Assembly: GCF_023241715.1 (NCBI RefSeq)
Contig: NZ_JALQCW010000026.1
Coordinates: 1 to 64,000 of the forward strand
DNA: 64,000 nt
Reading direction: 5' to 3'
Origin: Pseudomonas morbosilactucae
GTDB lineage: Bacteria > Pseudomonadota > Gammaproteobacteria > Pseudomonadales > Pseudomonadaceae
The position numbers and the translations under genes were made by a program. Shown here piece by piece: positions 1 through 8,433 of this stretch; positions within the stretch are counted from its first letter, which is position 1, and each line of letters starts with the position of its first letter. The notes beneath the pieces are model-generated. The model was not told the origin of the DNA, did no database searches, and was given only the letters and a program-made list of their open reading frames with translations.

Positions 1-309
1 TTTTTATGGGCGCTGAACCAGGCATTCGAGGCTACCGATGGCACCCTTGGCGTCTATTACGCCGTCAGCGCATTTCCTTTGTCTTCGAGGTCTGATCGCA
101 GCCTGTTGATACGCCCGCCCCCCGGGAACATTGCATTTCGGCCAATCCGCACTAGCTTTATGCCGTCAGGGATGGCACTTGGCCGCAATGGAGGCGGGAG
201 ATTCTTGTGGTTCCAAGGGGCGTCCCTGTGCTTGCCGATGTTGTATGGACCTGCTGCCGCTCTGCGGCGGGCCCTATCGTCTGACCGTCCTGGAGCACAG
301 GAGAACACC
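1..309. other. left edge, no gene assigned
   Basis: I see no recognisable gene here. The plus-strand frame of the downstream oxidase is open from base 1, but the translated part before 310 has no signal peptide, no known motif and weak start codons. It could hold the 3' end of an upstream gene cut by the window edge. The last 20 bases contain the ribosome binding site of the oxidase (AGGAGAA just before 310). Confidence 0.5.
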
Positions 310-2349
310 ATGAAAGGATTTAAACCGGCACACGCCTGCGGCGCAGGTGCCGCGCTGGCGCTGACCTGCTTTATGCCCGGCGCCATGGCCGCCGAGGCCC
401 TGCGAAGTTTTGCCAACCCCCCCAGCCTGGAACAGCAGGCACCGGTACAACAGGCCGGGCACAGCACCTTGTTGATGTCGTCCGAACCGGCCTCGGCCGC
501 CCAGAGCCAACCGCGCGCCCATGGCGGCAGCGAGCGGGCCCTGGAGCTGAATATCGATTACACCAACAGCACGATTTTCGATCCCGCCAGCGGGCGCGAT
601 GTCGCGGTGCACCTGCGTGGTTACCAGGGCAAGGACGTGGACCCCAAGGCGCCCTTTATCGCCCCCACCATCGATGTAACACCAGGCGACACGGTGCGCG
701 TCACCCTCAACAACAAGCTCAAAAACGACCAGCCGTGCGCCGAACACTCCGCCGAACCCGGCAAGCCCGAAAACCCCGACCAGCCGCAGTGCTTCAACAG
801 CACCAACCTGCACTCCCACGGCCTGTGGGTCAGCCCGACGGGCAACAGCGACAACGTGCTGCTGTCGATCAACCCCGGGGTCAGCTTCCAGTACGAATAC
901 AACATCCCGGCGGATCACCCGGCCGGGACCTTCTGGTACCACCCCCATCGCCACGGTTCCACGGCCATCCAGGTTGCCAGCGGCATGGCCGGTGCGTTGA
1001 TCATCCACGGTGATCGCAAGCCCAGCGAGCACGCCAACGGTGACATCGATACCTTGCTCCGCTCGGACCAGGGTGCAGCGTTCCCGGAGCGGCTGCTGGT
1101 GATGCAACAGATTCCCTACGCCTGCAAAGGGGTCAAGGTCGATCCGAAGACCGAGAAAAAGACCGTGGACTGGAGTTGCGGTCCGAAGGAAGTGGGTGTG
1201 GTCGAGGACTTCGCCCAGTTCGCCCCGGGAAGTTGGGGCGAGTCCGGGCGCTACACCAGCATCAACGGCCTGGTGCAGCCGACGTTCAGTGCCAGCAGCG
1301 GCCAGGTGGAGCGCTGGCGCCTAGTGCACGCGGGGATTCGCGACACCATCAAACTGGAGTTTCGCAAGCTCGCCGACAGTGGCCTGCTGAAAAGCAACAG
1401 CGGTGTGGCGGCGGCCGATGCCGACAACTTCGTCAGTCAGCAATGCGTCGGCCAACCCGTGGCGTACCAAGTGATTGCCGCCGACGGCCTGACCCTGAAT
1501 CAGGCCCAGACCCTGAGCCAGGTTACGCTGCAGCCGGGCTACCGCAATGACCTGTTGATGGTCTTTCCCGAACCCGGCCGCTACTGCGTGGTCGACGCTG
1601 CGCAGTCGGCCAACAGCGGTATTTCCCAGGCCGCGAGCGGGCGCCAGATCCTTGGCTTCGTCGACGTGACGGGGGATAGCATCGTCAAGGACACCAAGGC
1701 CCACGTGACCCAGGTGCTGGTGGAGTCGGCCAAGCACAACATGCCCACCGAGGTGCAGCAGCAGGTGGTGGCTGACCTGGAAAAAGACCTGCGCCTGAGC
1801 AAGTTCGTACCCCACGCGAGCATCGGCGACGAGGAAGTGAAGGGCGTACCGGAGGAGAAACTGGTGTTCTTCATCGACACCAAAGACAAGAAAAACACCA
1901 AGTTCGAAGTGGGCACCAGCATGGCCGACGTCAAGCCTTACCAGCCGGGGGTGATCAACCGCCGCCTGACCCTGGGCACGGCGCAGACCTGGGTCTTGCA
2001 ATCGGGCTTTGCCAGCCATCCGTTCCACATCCACGTCAACCCGTTCGAGGTCGTCAAGATCATCGCGCCGGATGGCGTCACTGACCTGAGCGTGCCGGGG
2101 GCTGTGGATAAAACCGACGGCGATACCCAGTACGCCGGGCTCAAGGGCGTGTGGAAGGACACCCTGTTCGTCAAGGGGCCGGTGGAAGGCAAGCCCTATA
2201 CGCTCTATGTGCGCACCCGTTACGAGCGTTACATCGGCGAGTTCGTGCTGCACTGCCACATCCTCGATCACGAGGACCAGGGCATGATGCAGAACGTCAG
2301 CATCGAACTCTCCAATGGCCAGGGCGGCACCGCGCCCGCGCATCACTGA
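310..2349 (+). CDS. secreted multicopper oxidase
   Basis: The 679-residue product is a three-domain multicopper oxidase that should oxidise a phenolic or metal substrate while reducing O2 to water in the periplasm. All four copper motifs are present: HSHG at 168-171, HPHRH at 211-215, HPFHIH at 570-575 and the HCHxxxH block at 648-654 followed by a methionine. Residues 1-27 form a Sec-type signal peptide ending near AMA; no twin-arginine pair is seen, unlike CueO/CopA. The ATG at 310 is chosen because AGGAGAA precedes it and because the frame upstream does not resemble a signal sequence. The gene stands alone and ends at a strong terminator. The substrate cannot be told from the sequence; copper resistance or manganese oxidation are family possibilities. 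Confidence 0.9.
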   Translation: MKGFKPAHACGAGAALALTCFMPGAMAAEALRSFANPPSLEQQAPVQQAGHSTLLMSSEPASAAQSQPRAHGGSERALELNIDYTNSTIFDPASGRDVAVHLRGYQGKDVDPKAPFIAPTIDVTPGDTVRVTLNNKLKNDQPCAEHSAEPGKPENPDQPQCFNSTNLHSHGLWVSPTGNSDNVLLSINPGVSFQYEYNIPADHPAGTFWYHPHRHGSTAIQVASGMAGALIIHGDRKPSEHANGDIDTLLRSDQGAAFPERLLVMQQIPYACKGVKVDPKTEKKTVDWSCGPKEVGVVEDFAQFAPGSWGESGRYTSINGLVQPTFSASSGQVERWRLVHAGIRDTIKLEFRKLADSGLLKSNSGVAAADADNFVSQQCVGQPVAYQVIAADGLTLNQAQTLSQVTLQPGYRNDLLMVFPEPGRYCVVDAAQSANSGISQAASGRQILGFVDVTGDSIVKDTKAHVTQVLVESAKHNMPTEVQQQVVADLEKDLRLSKFVPHASIGDEEVKGVPEEKLVFFIDTKDKKNTKFEVGTSMADVKPYQPGVINRRLTLGTAQTWVLQSGFASHPFHIHVNPFEVVKIIAPDGVTDLSVPGAVDKTDGDTQYAGLKGVWKDTLFVKGPVEGKPYTLYVRTRYERYIGEFVLHCHILDHEDQGMMQNVSIELSNGQGGTAPAHH

Positions 2350-2367
2350 GGTCGGATGGGTAAGTGG

Positions 2368-2399
2368 AAAAAGGGCGCCGAAGAGGGCGCCTTTTTTTT
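2368..2399. terminator. bidirectional intrinsic terminator
   Basis: A palindromic GGCGCC core (2374-2379 and 2385-2390) is flanked by an A run on the left and T8 on the right, so it can stop transcription from both the oxidase and the convergent LprI-like gene. The stop codon of the minus-strand gene (2398-2400) lies inside the T run. Confidence 0.8.
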
Positions 2400-3527
2400 A
2401 ATCGTCCGGTTGCATGGCGAACTTCAACTGCCCGCCCTGCAGGTACACCACCGCCTCGCGGCCGAAGATATCCACAGGCCGCGCCGACATCGCCTCATGC
2501 TCCGGCACGATCTTCGACAGCACCTTGAGGCGCACATCGACCCGCCAGACACAGGCCTTGGCCCCGCTGTTGTCGAAATACAGCACGGGCCGGGTGGCGC
2601 TCCAGGTCGGGTTGACGATGCTCCAGCCGTCATCCGGCTCGTTCTGGTCGGTGATGGTTTCCTGGTAGGAGCCTTGGGTGGGCGCGTCGTACTGGAGCGA
2701 CAGGCTGTTACTGCTCTCGTTCAGTTGCTCCCGCACTCGGGCCAGGGCATGGCGATGGGTATTGGACGCCGCCTGGAACACGTGCTGGCTTTCCTCGGCA
2801 GGGCTGCGCGAGCCCAGCCGGTAGCTCATGGCTTTTTGCAGGTTGCCGCCGATGTGCTGGCGGTAATAGAGCACCCCGTCGACGATCCCGGAGAAGCGGA
2901 TGCCCTGATCGTTGCTCCCCGGCGAGCTCCAGCCGACAAAGGCAACGTCCTTGGCAATGGCGTGCAGACCCGGACGGTCATCGCGGTACTCGTAGAGGGT
3001 GCCCACATACGTCGGCTCGCCGGCCAGGTAACGGCCGACAAACAGCACCACGTGCAACACGTTATCGATCACCTGGGCATCGACGATCTGCTGGTCGCCG
3101 GGGATCGAGGCCGGGGTGAACGTGGCCAGGGTGAAGCGCGGCCAGTTATCGCTTTCAGAGACGGTGTAGTGCTGGCCGGGGGCCAAGGGGCGCAGTTGGT
3201 CCGGGTTCGGCAGCGCCGGAATCGGCACCGGGCCGAGCAGCTTGACCTGGGCCCGGTAGGTCGCTTCCAGGCAGTCGCTGGTCTCGCAGGAACTGCGCAC
3301 ATCGCTCAGCCAGTACGCCTGCAACTGGCGGATCACCTGCAGGTGTTTGAGCGTCTTGTAGCGGCGGTTCAGCTCGTCTCCTTGGCGGACAGGGTCGGGG
3401 TGTCGCAGACCGTCTTCTCAATCAGCGTCGAGGCCTTGCTGCAATCGAAACCGGCGGCTGCGGCCGGCGGCGTGAGCAGGGCAAGGGCCAGGCCGGCAGT
3501 GGCCAGGGACAGGCGGGGGAGTCTCAT
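2398..3527 (-). pseudogene. LprI/DUF1311-like periplasmic protein, frameshifted as read
   Basis: The N-terminal frame starts at the ATG at 3527 (AAGGA upstream) and encodes a signal peptide ending at AAAA followed by a FDC...EKTVC...LSAK segment. This is the cysteine motif of the LprI/DUF1311 family. It stops after about 52 residues at 3369. The remaining frame from about 3376 down to 2398 continues the family pattern (ELNRRYK, then about 320 residues with no known domain). One missing base near 3376 explains the break: AAGGAGACGAG would read as K-E-D-E if it were AAGGAGGACGAG. Restored, the protein would be about 376 residues. A sequencing error is as likely as a real mutation. Function is unknown; LprI relatives inhibit lysozyme, but the long C-terminal part is different. 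Confidence 0.7.
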
Positions 3528-3832
3528 CAAACGTCCTTGTAGGGCAGGGGGAGAGTGACAGGGCAATACCGAAAATAGCTAAAACTGCACCCGCCACCAG
3601 GAGTCGGCCCCTGGTGGCAAAACATGAGCCTGGTGGTGGGCGAGTTCCGCGTGGGACGCGCTTTTTTCCGGGCCGTTGTGAAATGATGCTGCGGCGAATT
3701 TTACGGGTTTGTTTCCCTTGAGGGACAGAGCCGGTCTATCGTGCCGGCTCACCGAGCGGTGCCTGCCTGCTGTGCTGAGTCACGGATGGGGCGGGAGTGG
3801 CAAATGGATGGAATTTTTCAAGAGAGATGGGC

Positions 3833-4525
3833 ATGGGCTATCTGAAGGATCACTACTGGAAGCGCTGGCTGAAAAAGCACCAGTGCAAGTTGGCCGGCGG
3901 CCTTTCGCAACTGCACAAGAACACCGAGTTGGTGATTGAGGCGAGCGCGCAAATCGGCCATGTGCCCATTGGCGCCCATGTGCGTGAAATCGGCGCCCAC
4001 AGCTACATTCGTAGCGAGGGAGAGCTGGCCCTGGTGTCTTCGATCGGGCGCTTTTGCTCGTTTGGCGTGGGCGTGGTGGTCGGCCAGGAAAAGAACAATC
4101 ACCCGATTGATTGGCTGAGCACTCACCCCTTCCAGTACACCGATACCGCCCATGAGTATCACGCGAAGATGGACATGGCGGTCATTGGGCATGACGTCTG
4201 GATCGGCCACGGCGCGATGATCCTGGAAGGTGTGCAGGTCGGTACCGGAGCGGTGATCGCGACACGCGCCATGGTCACCAGTGATGTGCCGCCCTACGCC
4301 ATAGTCGCCGGCTTCCCGGCGAAGATCCTGCGCTACCGGCACTCTCCGGAGATTATCGAGCGCTTGCTGGCCAGTCGCTGGTGGGAGCTGGAGGTGGAGA
4401 CGTTACTGACGCTGCCGCTCAATGACCCAGAGGCGAGCCTGGATAAAATGGCTGCCATGGACGCTTTACCCAAAGCCAGCTACCAGAAGATCGGACTCAA
4501 CCGCCAAGGTTGCCGATTGCTTTGA
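3833..4525 (+). CDS. left-handed beta-helix acetyltransferase (CatB/Vat-like)
   Basis: The protein is a hexapeptide-repeat acyltransferase, most likely an O-acetyltransferase acting on a small molecule or sugar. Its centre contains the VIGHDVWIGHGAMI turn typical of xenobiotic acetyltransferases, then VQVGTGAVIATRAMVTSDVPPYAIVAGFPAK, the standard C-terminal end of the coil, split here only for description. Family proteins are about 200-220 residues, which fits. ATG 3833 has AGAGAG six bases upstream and is preferred. ATG 3827 and GTG 3797 are in frame and possible. It resembles genes often labelled chloramphenicol acetyltransferase, but resistance cannot be inferred. The substrate is unknown. 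Confidence 0.75.
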   Translation: MGYLKDHYWKRWLKKHQCKLAGGLSQLHKNTELVIEASAQIGHVPIGAHVREIGAHSYIRSEGELALVSSIGRFCSFGVGVVVGQEKNNHPIDWLSTHPFQYTDTAHEYHAKMDMAVIGHDVWIGHGAMILEGVQVGTGAVIATRAMVTSDVPPYAIVAGFPAKILRYRHSPEIIERLLASRWWELEVETLLTLPLNDPEASLDKMAAMDALPKASYQKIGLNRQGCRLL

Positions 4526-4878
4526 ACGCCCCCCTGCGCGGGCTCGAATGCCCAGCCTTCAGGGACGCCCCCGAATCGTTGCATCGGCGATATGCACAGT
4601 TTGTGGCGGCGCCCGAGTATTCATCATCGAGTGCCGGGCCACTGGTAGCGGACCTGCACCAGCACGCCATGAACCTGGGCTGTTCCAAGGCCCATGAAGC
4701 GTCGCCGGATATCTATTGGCTGCTGCAAAGCGCCGCCGTGGTTGCACTCTTGGCCTTTGGGCCAGGTTCGGAGATTTTTCGCCGCCAGCGGGTCGAAGTG
4801 GCCTATTACGGTGCCTTTGCCGATACCCGGGAACGGGTCCGTGCTTTCGAAGATTTTGTGGCGCAATGGGCGCTCTAG
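4510..4878 (+). CDS. hypothetical protein, doubtful
   Basis: An open frame of 122 codons overlaps the 3' end of the acetyltransferase and would start at TTG 4510 or TTG 4522. Its C-terminal half (from about residue 60) has the look of a folded soluble segment with a hydrophobic stretch AAVVALLAFG. No motif is recognised. The start codons are weak, and the next ATG (4669) has no clear ribosome binding site. It may be a real small gene, the decayed end of a longer one, or chance. Confidence 0.3.
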   Translation: MPIALNAPLRGLECPAFRDAPESLHRRYAQFVAAPEYSSSSAGPLVADLHQHAMNLGCSKAHEASPDIYWLLQSAAVVALLAFGPGSEIFRRQRVEVAYYGAFADTRERVRAFEDFVAQWAL

Positions 4879-5091
4879 AGCATCAGGTGGGAACTGGGTC
4901 ACAGATCGGCAGATTAAGGGGGTGATGGCGGAACGATGTTGTTTGGCCATGCTCGAAGCAGTTCCTGAACGGCCGGCCCCAAGCCTGTGGCCGTCAGGAA
5001 GGACCGTGGTTTCGCCTTGTCGAACCTCTTCGGCCGGCGCGGGATTCGCGGCTGACTTCCCCCCCACTCTGCTCAGGGACGCTAGAGCTTT

Positions 5092-6009
5092 ATGCAACCA
5101 TCCTCTTCTGCTCAACCCACCTCCAAAGGCGCCCTGCTCGGGCGCTTCAGCCATAGCCAGGCGCTGCCCATCGGGCTGCTGGTTTTTTCCCTGGTGTTGT
5201 TCGGCTTCTCGGCCTTTGTGCTGTACCTGAGCACCATTTTGCCGGTGGACGCGGCCAGCGCGGGCCCGGTCCATTTGCAGGGGCGCCGTGGCTTGGAGAT
5301 GAACTTCTCCAGCCCGTTGATGCTGATCTACTTCACCAGTGGCCTGCTGGCGGTGCTGGGGGTGTGCATGCTGTTGATGCGGGCCTGGCAAAAGCGCCTG
5401 CGCAAATCCAGCTTCGAGGTCTACGAGAACGGCATCGCCGAAGTCACCGGCAACCAGAGCGAGTACCTGGCCTTCAGCGACATCGGAGACCTGTACCTGT
5501 TCTCCTCCGGGCAAGTCGCGCTCACCGGCATGATCACCAACCTGGCCTATCGGCGTAATGCCAGCCAGCCTTGGCATCACGCTATTTATTCGCTCAAGGG
5601 CTTCAACGACTTCCTCCAACTGGTGCGCGAACGTTATGTGCGCGGGCGCCTGCCGAGTGTGCTGCAGGCCCTGCAGGCCGACCAGGCCGTGACCTTCAAC
5701 TTCATCAGCAGCAACCAGGTGTGGCGCAAGCGGGTCACGGGCGGCTTCCTCAAGATCAATACCCAGCCGATCACGCTGACCCAGCACGACCTGCAAGTGC
5801 AGGGGCGTAGCGTGCCGCTGTCGAGCCTGCGCAGCGTCGACCTGAACACCTGGACCGAGAAGGTGGTGATCCGCGACGAGGCCGGCCACGAAGTGCTGTC
5901 GACCCTGGCCACGGGGATCCTCAGCCACGACCTGTTTCTGCATACCCTGGATGCGCTGGTGGGCGTGCCAGACACCGAGCAGCGCCAGGCGCAAACCGTG
6001 CTGGTCTGA
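5092..6009 (+). CDS. two-pass membrane protein of unknown function
   Basis: The 305-residue product has two predicted transmembrane helices, at about 27-48 and 76-97, separated by a short periplasmic loop. A cytoplasmic region of about 200 residues follows. The region FEVYENGIAEVTGNQSEYLAF and the later beta-rich segment suggest a PH-like domain, as in other small membrane proteins that carry a YEDG-type fold, but I do not recognise a named family. The gene is monocistronic: a terminator follows directly. Start ATG 5092 lacks a strong Shine-Dalgarno sequence (CTAGAGCTTT upstream). Confidence 0.7.
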   Translation: MQPSSSAQPTSKGALLGRFSHSQALPIGLLVFSLVLFGFSAFVLYLSTILPVDAASAGPVHLQGRRGLEMNFSSPLMLIYFTSGLLAVLGVCMLLMRAWQKRLRKSSFEVYENGIAEVTGNQSEYLAFSDIGDLYLFSSGQVALTGMITNLAYRRNASQPWHHAIYSLKGFNDFLQLVRERYVRGRLPSVLQALQADQAVTFNFISSNQVWRKRVTGGFLKINTQPITLTQHDLQVQGRSVPLSSLRSVDLNTWTEKVVIRDEAGHEVLSTLATGILSHDLFLHTLDALVGVPDTEQRQAQTVLV

Positions 6010-6030
6010 GTTCGACGGCAGGCCTGAAGC

Positions 6031-6073
6031 AAAAAAACGCCGCGTGCTCCAACCGCAGCCCGCGGCGTTTTGC
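6031..6073. terminator. intrinsic terminator between convergent genes
   Basis: Inverted repeat AAACGCCGCG (6035-6044) pairs with CGCGGCGTTT (6061-6070) around a 16-base loop. A and T runs flank it on both sides, so it can serve the membrane-protein gene on the plus strand and the cytochrome gene on the minus strand. Confidence 0.7.
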
Positions 6074-6097
6074 CGGGTGGCTGCAGGCGTGCCCGGG

Positions 6098-6487
6098 TTA
6101 CAGATCCTGGAAGGTTTGCAGATAGGCCAGCAGGTTCTCGACCTTTTCCGTGTCGCTGATGCCCCAGAAAATCATTCGCGTACCGGGCACCACAGCCCGG
6201 GGCTCGTCGAGGTAGGCCACCAGCTTGTCCCGGGTCCAGACGATGCCGGAAGACTTCATCGCGTCCGAGTACTGATAGTCCGCCACGCTGCCCGCCGTGC
6301 GCCCGAAAATGCCGTTGAGCTGGGGCCCGAAGGAACTGCGCACTGAAGGCCCGACGTTGTGACAGCCGCCGCAGATGCGGGTGAACAGCTTGCCACCGGC
6401 TTCGGCATCGCCGGCTGCCTGGGCCGCGCCGTTGAACAGCGCCAGGCCCAGCAGCAGGGCCAGGGGCAAGAAGGTGGATTTCTGCAT
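6098..6487 (-). CDS. periplasmic class I cytochrome c
   Basis: The 129-residue precursor begins with a Sec signal peptide (cleavage near AQA-AG, residue 24). It carries one haem-binding CGGCH at 39-43 and a likely axial methionine at 105 in GTRMIFWG. Size and layout match small soluble electron carriers of the cytochrome c2/c550 type. The early glycine-rich GDAEAGGKLF segment is also typical. It stands alone, so its redox partner is not indicated. It would need the Ccm maturation system located elsewhere. Confidence 0.88.
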   Translation of the reverse strand: MQKSTFLPLALLLGLALFNGAAQAAGDAEAGGKLFTRICGGCHNVGPSVRSSFGPQLNGIFGRTAGSVADYQYSDAMKSSGIVWTRDKLVAYLDEPRAVVPGTRMIFWGISDTEKVENLLAYLQTFQDL

Positions 6488-6648
6488 GTACGGCTCCGTA
6501 TCGGCGGTGGCTCAGGGGCGGGCTATTGGAGCATGTCGGGCGGCGATTGTGGATGGTCTGGGGCCTGTGCGGCCGATTCAGGTAATCTGCGCATCCGGTG
6601 ATCACACACACAGGCCCACGCATCCAGCGTGTCGTTAAGCGAGGATTC

Positions 6649-7086
6649 ATGGCTAGAGCACGGGTAATCGGCACCTCGATCGAGGCCATCCAAGCCGCTG
6701 AAAAAGAGTTGGGCCGAACCCTGCCAGGGGCTTTTCGCGATTGGCTGCTGGTGAACAATGGCCGCTCCCTGGGCGCCTTGACCCTGTTTCCGGTGTTCGA
6801 TGAACGGGATCCGCGCAAGACTTGGGAGTCCATCGTCCGCCACTTCAACCAGGGCTGGCAGGCCTGGCTGGAGGTTCACGCCCAAGGTGCCAGCGACAGC
6901 GCCGCGCTGCTGCCTTTCGCCGAGTTCGGCACCGGGGATTACTACTGCTTCGACTACGGGCGACAAGGCCAGGCCGGCGAGCCAGTGGTGGTCTTGTGGT
7001 CCCACGAGACGGCGCAAACACGACAGGTGGCCGAAGGCTTTGCAGATTTTTTGCGCACCGTCGAAGGCCCGGGCGAGGCGGACTGA
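6649..7086 (+). CDS. SMI1/KNR4 (SUKH) family protein
   Basis: The 145-residue protein shows the SUKH-fold signature: an early helix IEAIQAAEKELGRTLPGAFRDW, then LLVNNGRSL, and later FAEFGTGDYYCFDYG with the usual WSHE strand near the end. Members of this superfamily are often immunity proteins against contact-dependent or secreted toxins, though many act alone. ATG 6649 has GCGAGGA upstream and is preferred to an earlier in-frame ATG at 6598. The next gene starts three bases after its stop, which suggests an operon. No toxin gene is seen nearby. Confidence 0.75.
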   Translation: MARARVIGTSIEAIQAAEKELGRTLPGAFRDWLLVNNGRSLGALTLFPVFDERDPRKTWESIVRHFNQGWQAWLEVHAQGASDSAALLPFAEFGTGDYYCFDYGRQGQAGEPVVVLWSHETAQTRQVAEGFADFLRTVEGPGEAD

Positions 7087-7088
7087 CC

Positions 7089-7457
7089 ATGAATATTGCC
7101 ACCCATCAACAAGCCTTCGCCCTGGCTCAGGCCTTGGTCCACGCCCTGGACCAACGGGATCACCAGGCCCTGCAACGCGACTTCGGCCTCTCGCCTGCCG
7201 TGCAGGAAGAGCTGTACCAAACCCTCGCCGACTTCTTCGAGGCCGACACCCGCCTGTCCCTGGCCCCTGAAGCACAAGCCTTTGCCAGCGAGGGCCGGGC
7301 CCGTCCCTTTATCGACACCTACATCACCCACGCCCAGACCTTGGGGTTGGAGTGCGTGCTCTTTGCCGACGGCACCCCGAGCGAGGCGATATTGCACCTC
7401 GAAGTGCTGGAGCAGGATGGGCAGTGGGCGTTGTACTGCAAGTACATTGGTTCTTGA
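7089..7457 (+). CDS. small protein coupled to the SMI1/KNR4 gene
   Basis: This 122-residue acidic protein starts two bases after the stop of the SUKH gene and is probably translated with it. The first two thirds look helical (HQQAFALAQALVHALDQRD...). The end has beta-like strands (ILHLEVLEQDGQWALYCKYIGS). I recognise no family. Its pairing with a SUKH protein suggests a shared role, perhaps an immunity pair, but this is inference only. Confidence 0.65.
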   Translation: MNIATHQQAFALAQALVHALDQRDHQALQRDFGLSPAVQEELYQTLADFFEADTRLSLAPEAQAFASEGRARPFIDTYITHAQTLGLECVLFADGTPSEAILHLEVLEQDGQWALYCKYIGS

Positions 7458-7533
7458 GGGCGCGCGCCTGGTGTTGCATGACGCGGCACCCGGTGTCGAA
7501 CGGGGACGTGGCTGAGGGGGAAGCGCCTGCCGA

Positions 7534-8067
7534 CTACTGACTTTTCAGGTATTCGATCACAGGCACTACATGGCTGAGTGGCGGGGCCTGTGCGATGACT
7601 TCGTCAGCCTGACACCACGGATAGCGGAGGGGCTGTAACCAATCCATCACCGACACCAGCTCCACGGCCGGGCTGACCTGCATGTGTTCAATGGTGATGC
7701 TCAAGTGGCTGACGAGCCCTGATCGAGGATCAAACTGCCAGTGGTATTCACCGCAGCCGACCCGCACTTCCCCCGTGCTTTTGACGGACATTCCCACCAG
7801 CCATTTGCAGGTGTGTGCCAATGCGCCCGCCAGCGGTGGTTCGCCGAGGCAGAAGGTGTAGATGTTTTCATAGGTCTGGTTGAAGCGACGCACCAGGACG
7901 TCGGCAATGGCTTCGAAGCCTTCGACATCGGGCGGAAAGGCAATCGTGTCCGTATGCACGAGCATTTTGACCGTCGCCTCGGCCGTGAATGCCTGGCGCA
8001 GTAGATCAGGTCGATTTCCATCCTTGGCCAGAATGTATTTTTCAATAGCGTGGCGGTTGCTGATCAT
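7534..8067 (-). CDS. SnoaL/NTF2-like protein
   Basis: The 177-residue product has the alpha+beta cone layout of NTF2/SnoaL proteins. An N-terminal helix pair (AIEKYILAKDGNRPDLLRQAF) is followed by strands ending in a hydrophobic core. ATG 8067 is preferred because GGAGGA lies about ten bases upstream; the open frame extends to 8187 without support. Such proteins may be isomerases, dehydratases or ligand binders. Catalytic residues cannot be assigned. It stands alone between divergent unknown regions. Confidence 0.6.
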   Translation of the reverse strand: MISNRHAIEKYILAKDGNRPDLLRQAFTAEATVKMLVHTDTIAFPPDVEGFEAIADVLVRRFNQTYENIYTFCLGEPPLAGALAHTCKWLVGMSVKSTGEVRVGCGEYHWQFDPRSGLVSHLSITIEHMQVSPAVELVSVMDWLQPLRYPWCQADEVIAQAPPLSHVVPVIEYLKSQ

Positions 8068-8164
8068 GCTGGTTGTTCCTCCATAAAAACGTAATGTCGC
8101 GCTGGGTATCGGGTTTGATTCCGTGCGATCCAACCAGGGGCGAGTAGTGTGCCCCATCGCTTCA

Positions 8165-8248
8165 TCACTTGAACGTCTGCATCTCACTGACGAACACCAG
8201 GGTGGCGATCAGTCCTATCTTCTGGTTGAACTTTAAATGTCGGCTCAT
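8165..8248 (-). pseudogene. possible remnant of a chemoreceptor N-terminus
   Basis: A 27-codon frame from ATG 8248 begins MSRHLKFNQKIGLIATLVF. This resembles the start of methyl-accepting chemotaxis proteins, where a short basic leader precedes the first membrane helix. It then runs out in unrelated codons. There is no clear ribosome binding site. It may be the residue of a deleted receptor gene or a coincidence. The rest of 8068-8433 holds nothing else I can name. Confidence 0.2.
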
Positions 8249-8433
8249 GCTATTTGCGCCTATGCCTATGAAGGCGCCTTGAACAGATCGGAAAGTTGCG
8301 TTGCAACAGGTAAAAGCATCCTTGCTGTCTCTATCTGTCAGGCGCACGAAGTTGCGCACCTGTGAAGGTCCAGGGTGAAGTTTTAACGGGTGGGATAGAA
8401 CTTAAGTTTGAGCGTTATTACGGGACCGAGTGC

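Noticed and set aside
4624..5994. 456-codon minus-strand open frame
   Set aside because: It is antisense to the membrane protein gene and has no motif.
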